64,000 nucleotides of DNA, taken from assembly GCA_017979445.1 (NCBI GenBank), contig CM030709.1:868001-932000 (forward strand), given 5' to 3'. The number at the start of each line of letters is the position of its first letter. Within the stretch, counting starts at the first letter, position 1. The notes beneath the pieces are model-generated. The model saw nothing but the letters and a program-made list of their open reading frames with translations, was not told the DNA's origin and did not search any database. Position numbers and translations under genes: made by a program. This document shows positions 21,675-32,905 of the stretch, in pieces. Source of the DNA: Akebia trifoliata (taxonomy: Eukaryota > Streptophyta > Magnoliopsida > Ranunculales > Lardizabalaceae).

Positions 21675-24600
21675 ATGGCGGATGTTGGCGAAAGCTCTAC
21701 TTCGAATTTGAATTCGGTGGACATGAAACCAGTGGTTGTTAGGGTCAAAAGAAAAGCTATCCAATCTCATCTTGAAGCCTTCTGTGAGACCCAAATTCTT
21801 TTTTGATTTCTATCATTCTCTTTTGGTTTTTTCCGAAGATATTGGAAACAAGGTTTTAATTTGGGGTATTTTCATTGTTATTAGGGTTAGAAATCAACGA
21901 AAGGCGTCCTCTTAAGCGACGATTGTTGGATTTAGGAAAACTTTCGATCTCTGATTCAACTGAAAAAGGTACTAATTAAACAAAAAAAATGGGGTTAATG
22001 TTTTTTGTTGTTTAAGAATTAATTTTTTTGATTAGGTTGGTTAAAATGATTAAAAATGTGTTTTTTATTGGATTGGTTTTAGAGGAATCGAAGGGCAAAA
22101 AGATTTTCGTTCAACATGTAGAGACAGTGAGCAGTTCTGAGGCCTCGCTCGATGTTTTGCAATCTTTAGTGGTCAGTATTGATTTGTTGTTTTATTGAAA
22201 TTGTTTGTTTGTTTTTTTTTCTTTTTCGAATCCTTTAAAATGTGATGGTTACAAATCAAGTAATAATAAGTGATTATTTCTTTAACAGCCGAATTCTGCC
22301 AATGCATCTGAATTCCAAGCAAAGGTTGAGGAACGAAGACGAACTTTCAAACAGGACAATGCAAGTTCTATCTCTCTACGAAATACAATCATTTGTGGAC
22401 CTTTTATTCTTCTTTTACTTTATATACAGAATAGTTGTGAGAATGTGTTCATTGAAGGCAAGGTAGATATATAGTTGATTGTTTTATTATAGTAGTTCTT
22501 GTATTTAGGATACTAGTTTGTATTTTCATACCATAATAAATATCTATGGTATTAAATGAAAGCTTCGACCTTTTTAATAGAATAATGCTGAAGTGACCTC
22601 AAGCTGGAACCTCATATCGCACATCTTGACGTGAAAGTGTATGGGAACCATAGATTTTCATCGAGATACGAGTGAAATAGCATCTATGGTTCCTATCGAC
22701 TTTCACATCAAGAAGTGTGATATGAGTTTCCAGCTTGAGGTCACTCCAGCACAACTCTTTTTAATACATTTTCGAGTAACAACTTCAATCTTGTCTGATG
22801 TTTTTTAGCATGAAATATGGTAAGTGAAACCAGTCCTTAATTCTATTTTTCACCACTAAAATCATGTTTTATATTATTTTTATCTCTTCAAATCATGTTT
22901 AAAATTGGTAGGTAGTTGTGTTACTGATATTTGGCAATTTCTATGTTGATGTCACCAGAAACATGATCAACTGCTGTCAAGATCCAGACAAGAGCATGAG
23001 GTACGTTAAACTGTAAATTTTTTTGCTATCGATGTACCTCACAAGCCAAGAACTAGCTTCGTCCTTTACTATTACTTTAATCTATGATAAGTTTAATTTA
23101 TATCTTGCATTGAAAGAGGGAGAAAAAGGCCATTGAATTTTAGAATATGATACGTCACCAACATGTGAACTTTTTTTTATATACCAATTTGGAAGAATTC
23201 ATGAAATATGCCCCCCATCTAAACCTATGACATTGAAGACTGCAAGTGGTTTTTCCAAGTTAACTTTGGATGGTTTCATATTTTTTCCTTATTGTTAGGT
23301 TCTGTCAAAAAACGCTCGCTTTGAACAAATATGGAAGAGCCGAAAAGGAAACAAAGATACCGTGCATGATGATCCAATACATGAAATATGTCATCTTTAT
23401 GATGTTGTTCGTATTGATAGTGAGGAAAAATCCAACAAGATGGAAGAGTCAGAGTACGTAATAGCACTTGACAGTCTTTCTGTTGTTTGTCCTTTCTTCA
23501 GTAGAGCCTTTCTCTGTTATGATTTGAGTCTAACTGGTTGTGATGCAGAGATACCTCATTGGAGGACAGCGCCATGTTGTGTGGCTATTTGCCTTTAATA
23601 AGAGAGTTTCTTCCTTCTGTTGCCGCAGAAATTCAATCTGATATGCAGTCTTATTTTACAAGACAAGGTCCTCATTCCACCATTTGGTTTGTTATAGATT
23701 TGATGTTATGACATTCTTTTATCACCCAGTAATGAATTGTGCCATCAGACCTCTTTGTCCATTTGTAGGCCACCTTTTTAGATGGTTTATGTACCAGTTG
23801 GATGACTCTGTCTTCATGCCACAAACATTCCATTGACTATACCTGGGTTGTTCTTCATAACCCAGGTAACTGAGAGGCTCCATTTTCTAAAATTTGGATG
23901 TACAAGTTTTATTGAACACATAATGGTATTGAATCCAATGCTGTTCTTCCGTGGATTGATGAAGCCCATGATGAACACCAATAAAAAAAATGTAAAATGC
24001 TCATGAAGAAGACGTGGTTCTACCTGGTAAGGCATGTGTTTGTTTGGATAAGTGTTTCAGCATGTGTCCGACACATGAAAATGTCATGGTGTGGGTTCTG
24101 ATGTGGGAAATTCTTAGAAAAGGGATTGTCCTTGACGGGGCCGAATTGCGATGAATACCTGCCCCATTCGAGATATTTTGATTCTCCTAGTGGTCATATT
24201 GATCAAAAGGGGGGAGGGGGACATCTGTTGGCCTACGAAGATTGGTTACAAGTTTTTAGGAAAAAAACTTTACCATTACACTCATGTGCTTGTTAAAGGT
24301 TAGCTTGAAGTATTATTTGAAGAACAGATATGCTTCTTAGTCCATTTTTAATCTTTGAGACAGTCCCTCATTACTTCATTTCGTTAATGGTACTTAATGG
24401 GTGTTTGTTCTTGTTGTGTGTGCAGCTTTGACAGATGACTACGTATATGACTTGTATGCCGTGCAGGATGAGTTGAACACAGCTGATGAAGATGCTTTAG
24501 ACTCGTATCCTCTGTAAGGACTTTAGATTCCCGTGTTCTCCACCTCTATCTCATTTTGAATATGAATTTTCTCACATCAAAGTACGGGTTTTCTTGTCCA

Positions 24601-24990
24601 GGGTTCAGGTAGAAGATGATGATTTCTTCGATGGGCCAATTCAATCTGAGTTTGAAAGCGATGATTCAAATGGTATTATTCTCTACGAATTCCTTTTCAT
24701 CTCTTACTTTAAAAATGCTCTTATTTGATCATTTTATTATGTTTTGGAGCACAGCCGAAGATAATCCACTGAATGATTATCCTGATGAGGAGACATCCGA
24801 AGATGATACAGACAAGAGCAGAACTTCCCATAATGACGAATCAGAAGAAGTTGAGAGCATTAGTTCTGGTAATCACTCTGAAGAACTTGGTAAAAGAAAC
24901 CTGGAAGATTATGAAGATGAAGACTCATTAAATGAAGAGGAAGAGCATTTCATATATAACGATCATGATGATGACACGCAACATCATTGA
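21675..24990 (+). CDS. RDM4: RDM4/DMS4 (IWR1-type) protein
   Basis: The gene has ten coding exons: 21675-21783, 21885-21968, 22083-22171, 22289-22360, 22959-23000, 23299-23453, 23549-23667, 24426-24513, 24602-24672 and 24755-24990. They join in frame to 354 residues, close to the roughly 350 of Arabidopsis RDM4/DMS4. The N terminus has VVVRVKRKAIQSHLEAFW, followed by LEINERRPLKRRLLDLGKLS. The middle has KNARFEQIWKSRKGN and HEICHLYDVVRID. The C-terminal IWR1-like part has DDYVYDLYAVQDELN, VEDDDFFDGP and AEDNPLNDYPDEETSEDD, ending in a very acidic tail. Members of this family are IWR1-like factors linked to nuclear import or assembly of RNA polymerase II and of the plant Pol IV/Pol V, so they act in RNA-directed DNA methylation and development. 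Intron 4 uses a GC donor (22361-22362), which is also preserved in the pseudogene. Intron 4 carries a MITE. No disabling change is seen. Confidence 0.93.
22580..22757. mobile_element. 178-bp Mutator-like hairpin MITE with 9-bp TSD
   Basis: It lies in RDM4 intron 4, flanked by TTTTTAATA on both sides (22571-22579 and 22758-22766). The arms pair over about 75 bp: GTGACCTCAAGCTGGAACCT on the left and the reverse complement of TTCCAGCTTGAGGTCAC on the right. The end is GAGTTGTGCTGGAGTGAC-like. The centre carries ATAGATTTTCATCGAGATAC. The left half is also present in the pseudogene (about 2325-2400), so this insertion predates the duplication. Confidence 0.9.
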
Positions 24991-25934
24991 GCCTTGTTTC
25001 CATATGATCATCAGTTTGACACACATAGACGAGGTATTGCTGTTAGTTTTATCTTTAGGAATGGTGCTGTATTGAACAAAGGTTACAATGTATAGGCAGA
25101 GCACCCTATAATGAAAATTTTCCTTGATGGGATCAGTTACTTAGGAATGGAAACTCAATTTTTTCATGTTTGTATTCCATTAGGTGGGCCGTCACATTGA
25201 TGTGAACCCATCAAATTGCAGGGCTACCAATGCAGTTTTATCTCAAAACTTGCATTGATCAGGATATCTATACAGGTAAATTTACTTTCCTTCAAATTTG
25301 AACCTTTTTTTTTTCCTATTTATGTGGTGTTCCATGGGATTTAATTAATATCATGTACTATTATATTATTATAGTGAACATGTAAATAATATTGTTGAAA
25401 TTGTTCTAAAGTTATATATTGGATAATTTAGACACAACTCTACAGGTTTTGGTGAATTTTTTAAGATACGTGTGCTTTCAAATAGAGTATATGTCCCCTT
25501 GATCAAGGTCATCAATTCATTATACCTCACCTTCAACCTTCAAATCTTGATCAACTCCGATTTTTGTTGTGGTTGAAGATGATGGATCTTTGGGAAGTAA
25601 ATCATGTTTTTTTTTTGTTTTTGTTTTTGTTTTTGTTTTGCTTTGTTGCAATAGGCTGAAGACCATGGGTTTTTAGTAGTAAAATTGTGATCTCACAGGA
25701 GAGTAGTGAAGGGGAATTTTATCCATATGGAACCATGGGTATCTCAAATATCCATTAAACATGTAGGGGTGTAAAAACCACCCTTATTTATTTGCATGGA
25801 TTGATTGTACTTTTTACAATATTGTCTCACATGCACCGGTTCATAGGTTCTCAATTAGATGGGTGAGGTATATGCGGTTGTTGAAGGTGAATGAATTTTA
25901 TAAAAAGACTCCATTTATTCTTATTACTACTATT
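24991..25934. other. RDM4 3' region and intergenic sequence
   Basis: The first part is presumably the 3' UTR of RDM4. A splice-like pattern in it cannot be excluded. No other gene is recognised. A (GTTTTT)n run is at about 25607-25640. Confidence 0.4.
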
Positions 25935-26480
25935 AACATGTTTTAAAATCTTGTTTCGATCCAGTGTTTTGATTTTTCCAAAAATTGAAATGTTCCCGAA
26001 ACATTGGAGACATTCAGTACATTGACACAATGTTTATAAATAATAAAAAATTTGTTCATATTGGACTGTGTTCAAAGGGCATATCATGAGTTTGAAACAC
26101 AAGGTATCTCAAATATTTATGAAAAATGAGGATGTTATCTCTTAAAAAAAAAGCCTAGTCTTTTAGACAAGACCAATGTCAATGGCAGGTTGTTCAATTA
26201 AAGTCAGACCTAGCTTTCAATTTTTTAGATAAAAAAGCTAGAAAACAAAAGAGGAGAAAAAGAAAACGAGCGAGCTATGATGTCGTCACACATCAGCCGA
26301 TGACATCAATCAAGTATTTCTCTCTCTCTGTTTTTCTCCCCACATCTCCTTGTAGATCTGAGCAAGAAAAATCGGAAGAAAATTATCGAAATCTTATTTG
26401 TTTTGAGTTGGGTGTTGTTTTGTCTCGGCTAGGTAAAATTCTAAAACATTACGAAATGAGTCGAAATTTTAAATCATGAC
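25935..26480. repeat. Interspersed GAAACATT repeat element, copy 3
   Basis: The segment starts near TTTTAAAATCTTGTTTCGATCC and ends near TTACGAAATGAGTCGAAATTTTAAA, which is roughly inverted relative to the start. It contains GAAACATT motifs and AGACCAATGTCAATGGCA, as in 7905-8580 and 15105-15795. There is no coding sequence. Confidence 0.5.
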
Positions 26481-27659
26481 TATTAAGGGGTATACTATTT
26501 GCACCCACTTTATTGCTTGCCTTGCTCATTTAAAAGTGGTAGAAAGGTAGTGATTTTAATATTTTTACTGCTTTCACTTACTATTCCCTATCGAATCGGT
26601 TCGGTCTCCTCCTCCTTATCTCTCTCATTCGTCTCTTCCTCTTTCTCATTCTTCTTTGAACTTATGTAAGTTTCAATTAGGGTTCATGGTACAAGAAGTA
26701 ATACCCTTAGAGGTTGTAAAAATAGGTTAGTAATGATCGTAAAAACCTCAACTTCTAATCTAGTAGTTGTTAGAAGATCCCATAAGCGAAACAAAAAATT
26801 CAAATGAAGTTTCATTGAGTAGGTTAGAATCAAATTTGTCAAAATAGATTCAGTAAGAATCTATTGAATCTACCTTACAAGGATTTAATAGGTTTCTGCA
26901 ATGTTCCAATCGATAGATTCTTATCGAGTCCTTTCTGGTGGATTCGATAGGAGTCTATCAAGTTGCAATGTAAATTGTCAATAGTTTTCTAGTGAACAAA
27001 ATCTTCCCAATGAGCAAAAAAATCAGTCTTGTGACGAGTAATTTCGCTATTTATTAGAAAATAACATTTTAAGTGGGTGCATATAGCACGCACCTAGTAT
27101 TAAAACATAAGACACCTCCAAAAGCTCGTAAAGGGCCTCCAATGCCTTTGACAGCTTAAATGGTATCCCAAATCGTTTGTAAAACGGATATCCCTTTTGG
27201 ACTGTTTTTCTAGAGAAGATCGAGAGATAATATATATGTATTATAATAAGGTGCATGATATGTATTATATTATTGTTATGGTGCATCTCATCACATATCT
27301 TGAAAAATTAAAATTGTATCAATCAAGGTCAATTAACTATATTAGATTGAATAATTGATTGTCTTTTCATATCGGCAGATCTTTTGAATTGTATAAATTT
27401 GATATGGTTTACTTACCTACTTATCTCTATGTAAATTTTCTATTATTTTTATCCTAAAAATATTAATAGTAAGAAAACCCCCTCTCTCTCTCTCTCTCTC
27501 TCTTTCTTTCTGTAAAAGTGAAATTAAAAAAACAATATTGTTCATTAAGGAAGAGATTCTTGTGCATGGCTAGTCGGTAATAACCACTATTAAATACTAA
27601 CTAATAATGGTCTATATGCACAAAAATTGAGAAGAACAAATAAATATCATTTTGAGTTG

Positions 27660-27812
27660 TGATAAAATAATGACCCTTGTGCCCCCATCACATAATCATA
27701 GATCATATGCATTAAGATACGTAGAACCAAATATATTTTTCCTTGTGTATCTCAAGGCATTTGATCTATGATTCTATGATGAAGGCATTTGTTAGAGGGG
27801 AGCGTCATATTA
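27660..27812. mobile_element. Foldback (hairpin) element
   Basis: The left arm GATAAAATAATGACCC, then CATCACATAATCATAGATCA, pairs with the right arm ATCTATGATTCTATGATGAAG, then CGTCATATTATCACG. Near the centre is TTTTTCCTTGTGTATCTCAAG, a form of the core shared by other hairpins here. No target duplication was identified. Confidence 0.6.
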
Positions 27813-28548
27813 TCACGGTTTTATCATTTTTTTTTTTTATAATGAAAATTGACAAATAAACAAGTCTATATCGATCACACATACCACTTTTAATAAAAAA
27901 GCCCATCTCGATCACATATTATATATTATCTTGCATATATTTATATAAAGAGAGAGAGCATTATCACCGTAACAACAACAATAATAATAAATTAAGTAGT
28001 GGTAGCGAGAAGTAGTTGAGAAAGGACGGAAGAAAGACCCAACCCTTGAAGTTAACGTAATCAAGTGGTCTATTTTAGCTTAATTGATTTTAATATTGGA
28101 GTTCCATTCATCTTTCACTCTCCATCCCATCAACCAAAAGAAATGTCTTTCATTATCACTCCTTCCTATACCTAATGTGCAACTTCTCCATGACCTCTCA
28201 CTTCAATATGCCAACCCCACTCATAAGTGGAGAAACGGGTTTGACGTATGTGACCTCATCTTCATGTTAGAGATCCATAAACTGCCAGACTTGTTTTGAG
28301 TTCAATAATATTCTTAAAGAAATTATGTGTAGGTAAGGTAACCATTATGATTCTTTCCCACGTGTCAATGTCTCATGTCTAAATAGTAACGAGTTTGGTT
28401 TTATGTTGATGAGTCAGATTACACAACTCACATAATAAGCCGACCGGAAACAAGCTTGAGAGTGATTGAATTAAAGAATTTGATGAGTGTGTTTTTACGT
28501 GCCAACAACCATTTTTGTTTTTTTTTTTCTTTTTGTGTTCTTCCCTTC

Positions 28549-28595
<47 letters not shown>

Positions 28596-28829
28596 TCTTA
28601 TCAGAATAAAAAAATTGTCATTTTTATTTTTTTCTAATCAATTATCTTGTAATCACATGCTCTTGACATGTGAGTTGAGGTTGGGAATTGAGAATTGAGA
28701 TCTATCATACTCAGGTGTGGAGTCAGGATTTTCTTATAGTGATAGCGAACTATGTACAAGGGAAGATCTCACAAATCAAGCAAAGGACAATAAATCAAAC
28801 AAATAGTCGAAAATCATGTTTGTACAACT

Positions 28830-29042
28830 AATAAATCACAGCACATTAATTCTCTGAAACAGTCAATTTTGTACAGTCTTACTCTTAGCTAATTTCCTAT
28901 AATAAATCACAGCACATTAATTCTCTGAAACAGTCAACTTTGTACAGTCTTACTCTTACCTAATTTCCTATAATAGAGTTCAATACATTAATTCTCTGAA
29001 ACAATCAACTTTGTACAGCCTTACTCTTAGCTAGTTTCTTAG
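28830..29042. repeat. Three tandem copies of a 71-bp unit
   Basis: The units start at 28830, 28901 and 28972. Each contains CATTAATTCTCTGAAACA and TTTGTACAGTCTTACTCTTA. Units 1 and 2 are nearly identical and unit 3 is more diverged. The sequence after it (29043-29160) has a TATTTAAATGCACAAGA box and AAAGAATACAAGAAGAA, reminiscent of a Copia-type LTR, so the repeat may lie in the U3 part of a solo LTR. That last step is inference. Confidence 0.85.
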
Positions 29043-29601
29043 AATAGAGTTTGTAATTCCTGTATTTAAATGCACAAGACTACCATGTAAAAGAATACAA
29101 GAAGAATTTTGTCATTTTACTATAGAACAAAGATATTGTTCTTATTCAATTCTCATCACTATGATTAGTTGTATAGTTGAAGAATTTGAAGATAAATAAT
29201 TTTTAAAAGAAATTCAAAGGGTTTTAATTAAAAGTTGAAGAAAAGGATATTTAGGTCATTTCCATTTAGTATATGAGAAAGACCCGATCAAGAGGCAATG
29301 TCATCATCAAAAAATTAAGGAGGGAAGCGAGGGTGTGGGGGCAAATGGGGAGAGAGGTGAGGGAGTAAGGATAAATGGGACATGTAATTATTGAAAATAT
29401 AAGGGTGTCTCAAAGCTTTGTGGAGGCAATTGCCCCCTACCAACTCCTTATTAGCTACGCCCCTAATCATACCAAATCAATAAATGCATTTCTTAACAAA
29501 TGTAGTGATTTAAATCATGATTTAATATGAGAAATTTTATCTAATTCATCTTTTTAATCTCATCTTAATTTTTGTATAAATTCCTTATTTGTTTTTAAAC
29601 G

Positions 29602-29777
29602 ATGATAAATTGACGTGGTAAAACATACGGGATTTGTACGCACCTGACGTGACAAAGGCACATAATCATAGATTTTTTTCTTCGGGATACACAAGTAAAA
29701 AAAGATCAATAATTTTGTGCCTTTGCCACATCAGTCACATGCAGACCATGTATGTTTTGCCGCATCAATTTATCATT
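29602..29777. mobile_element. Foldback (hairpin) element
   Basis: The left arm ATGATAAATTGACGTGGTAA, then ACATACGGGATTTGTACGCA, pairs with the right arm CACATGCAGACCATGTATG, then CGCATCAATTTATCAT. The loop-proximal core CATAGATTTTTTTCTTCGGG is present at about 29668-29690. It is non-coding. Confidence 0.75.
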
Positions 29778-30764
29778 AGTCTTTCTTTTTCTCATTCAAA
29801 TTCCAGTCATTTTTTACTTCTTTAAAAGTCATCTTTGAAGTAGATGGGAGGGGCTATAGGTAGAAAATAAAGGGCATTTGGGTCATTTTCTATTAATCTA
29901 AAACAGAAGAGTTAATTCAAGGGGCATGTCATAAACTTCAAACCATAGGGGTTTCTCAAATATTCTCCAAAACGTGGAGGGCATGTTTAAAACACCATAT
30001 ATTTTTAATGAATCACATTTTTATTGTGTCCCAATGTGTCGATCGAATTAGCGGTGGCACGCATTTCGATATCTGCAAAAGGTCCTACCACGCGTCACCT
30101 GTAGCTCTTTTATATTTATTATAGCTTTAGGTTACGAAGCATAATTACAAGAGTACCCCTCACATTAAGCAAATCCAATAATACCCATATTGAGATTTTA
30201 TAACCACGCCACCTTTTGCTAATAGCACCCCAATTCATATTTAAAAATTGAAACACATCTTGGGTTCCGTTCCATTGGTAAAAGTTAGTTAAATTGGTTC
30301 GTTATAAGTAAAAGTTGGTATGTTAATAGAATCACTTTATAATCTTGGTAATTTACCTACATATTTCACTTTCAATACTAATTTAAAATGCATAAAAAGG
30401 CAAAAAGACCATTTTATCGTATTTTTGGTATGTTTTGCAAACATTTTCATAAATACGACATCGACTTAACTTTTACAGCATAAATTCCACTTGTAATAGG
30501 ATTCCATCCTTTATGGCACAAGATTCCACTTATGTTGGGATTCCACTTATATTCTCATGGACAGGTGATAACTCGTCAAAGGAACCTAGTAATAATTGTC
30601 AAATTCCCATCACTTGTGTATAATAAGATTCAAAAGGTTGAATTGCAATCAACCACATAGGTAGGTAGCCTAATTACATTCTAAAGGATGTACAAATAAT
30701 ATTATTATAATTTGAAATGACTTGCTCACAAAAGAAATTTTAAAATTTAAAACATTAACCATCT

Positions 30765-30845
30765 ATCGTTGGTGAGATGGCCAGGACCACACCTTAAGGA
30801 AGCAGCCTTGAGTTCAAATTCCCCCTTGAAGGCTATCCTCGGGAA
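30765..30845 (+). mobile_element. Possible tRNA-derived SINE fragment
   Basis: GTTGGTGAGATGGCC followed about 35 bases later by GAGTTCAAATTCCCC resembles the A and B boxes of a tRNA-related SINE head. No A-rich tail or target duplication was identified. Confidence 0.35.
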
Positions 30846-32116
30846 TTTATTCAAGAAATTATATGATGTGAGTAGAGATAAGAGATTGCACGTACCTCGA
30901 GAATTAGTCGGGTGTTTTAAGAGATTTGGATATCTTGATCCAAAAAGCACAAAATTAAAAAGGTAAAAATGACCTAACCCGCATAATCTGACTCCCAACC
31001 TTACTAAGACTTATGGGTATGCCATATGTAGGAAAAATTCGCTATAGACAATGACATGGTGTTGGGCAATTAGTTATGTTGAATTTTTCGTCCAAATGAC
31101 ATGCTGATAAGCCTTAATAAGTTTTTAGTCTTACCAACAAGGTTTGGCCAAAAAAAAATTTAATTTAAATGAGATTATTTAAAACTCCATGTTTAACAAA
31201 ATACAACTTTCTTAAAATTCATTTTATTTTATCTTTTGTCCACCCTAGAATACCAAGTGTAGCATCTTTTATCTTCTCGTTCCTCATTCCTATTCCTTTC
31301 ATTTTGAATTTGGTATTGGGGGTGTTGAAACTTATGTGCTCAAAGTGTTACGTATGAAATATGCAAGTTACATAGTTTCGAATTAAAAAAGTGAAAATTA
31401 CATAATTTTTTCTTTATTTCTCAACTATTTATAAATGAAATGTATTTGAAATTAGAGTTATAATGCATGTTCACTTAAGCATATTTTTAGTGGGATGACG
31501 ACAAGTAATAAAATGAAAGCTTCTCTATCGTAAGGATCATGAAAAATCAATTCACATGTTATTTCAATAAAAAGTGAAAATTACGTAATGTTTCCTTTGG
31601 TCATGCTAACTTGAACACATTACTAGTAGCATGGTAATAAGTAACAAAACTAAAGCTTCTCTATTGTAAGGATCATGAAATGTAAGTTCGTATGCTACTC
31701 CAGTAATGTGTGAGCCTGGATGGTAGCTTCAATCTTAAAATCATGATTAGGTATGGTGTCTCATTTCTATAAAATAGAAATAGTATCCAAGTAAAAAATT
31801 TGGTAGGAGTTTAAAACATAAAGGACTCCTAACCAAGTTGTTTTTGACATTGCACACGACCTCATATATTTAATCTCCAACACAAACATGTCACATAGAC
31901 ACTGCACAATTCTATAAAAACAGGACATTGTTTTGGATCGCGACTCCCTATCTTATTAGTTTACATAGTGTGGGGTGACGTGAGTTCAACAAATCATTAT
32001 ATAAACTAGGAGATGATATGTGCAAACACACATTTATTAAAATAAGTTATTTATTATTTAAAATATTTATTAAAGAGTTTTTGAAGATTAAATAGTAAAA
32101 AAGACATTTTTTTTAA

Positions 32117-32297
32117 TAAGTCGTATTGGGTGACATTGGGATTTACAGTGATTCTCATATTTTTGACGTGGGGTGCACACATAATCATAGATATGTTTCC
32201 TTGAGATATAAGTACAAAAGCATCTATAATTATGTGTGCACCTCCACGTAAAAAATGTGAGAATCGCAATAAATCTAATGTCACTCCAACATTAGTG
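32117..32297. mobile_element. 181-bp Mutator-like hairpin MITE with 9-bp TSD
   Basis: It is flanked by TTTTTTTAA (32108-32116 and 32298-32306). The TSD is low-complexity, but the arm ends align at the same length. The arms read GTATTGGGTGACATTGGG and the reverse complement of CTAATGTCACTCCAAC. The interior has CATAGATATGTTTCCTTGAG. The element matches the size and ends of those at 22580 and 43200. Confidence 0.8.
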
Positions 32298-32845
32298 TTT
32301 TTTTAATTTTGAAAATTAAGTAATGTGTGATTGCAATGTTCTTGTTTTTTACCAAATTGACCCGTTTGAATCCAAAATCTTGGTGTTCAACCCCTTCAGC
32401 TCCACTTTATCTCATTATAATAGTAAAGATAAAATAATTTAATTCTCCTGGTCTTGATGCTATCTACATTCATAGACAATTCCATTGATATTCCCTAATT
32501 ATGTGTATTATATCTCTCCAAATCCTAATTATCTAGATAGGTGGATGGACCCATCACTAGTTTCTAGGTTTACAGCCAAGAGAGAGCCGATCCGGTCCAT
32601 ATCATGATGACTTGTCATGCCAAACTGTATCCGTAATATGGGCACAAAAAAGGTAAAATAAGAAATAAATTAAGGAATTAAATAAGGTTAATTTCGTCAT
32701 TTTACAATAGTTAATTGGGTCACAATCACAGCACCAAATGTTGTTTATAAGCCCTCCGTCCTCGCTTCTTCTGCCTTACCAATATCTCTTTCTCTCTCTA
32801 AGCTTCTTCTGCTTCATTTGTGAACCGTTCTCCATTTATAGCCAA

Positions 32846-32881
32846 ACGAGAGAGAGAGAGAGCGAGAGAGAGAGAGAGAGA
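32846..32881. repeat. GA microsatellite in the AGT2 leader
   Basis: A (GA)n run with one interruption lies 25 bp upstream of the chosen AGT2 start codon. Read through from the in-frame ATG at 32738 it would encode an Arg-Glu-Ser run, which is not like the family N terminus. That is why 32906 is preferred as the start. Confidence 0.8.
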
Positions 32882-32905
32882 AGAGTCTTTCATCAAGGTT
32901 CCAAG

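Larger units (their letters stand above)
26481..32116. other. Intergenic region between RDM4 and AGT2
   Basis: No gene is recognised on either strand. It holds a CT microsatellite (about 27482-27503), a TA microsatellite (28550-28591), two hairpin elements, a 71-bp tandem repeat and a weak SINE-like sequence, listed separately. The short open frames are not supported by any family or splice pattern. Confidence 0.5.

Noticed and set aside
22800..22830. Possible 11-bp micro-exon in RDM4 intron 4 (acceptor TTTTTTAG, donor GTAAGT)
   Set aside because: Inclusion brings a TGA stop at the next junction. Skipping it keeps the frame.
28830..29042. CRISPR-like array
   Set aside because: The three units are directly adjacent with no unique spacers, and the DNA is eukaryotic.
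32738..32905. In-frame upstream start for AGT2
   Set aside because: The added residues come mainly from a GA microsatellite and do not resemble the family. MQRLFTR at 32906 fits a mitochondrial presequence.
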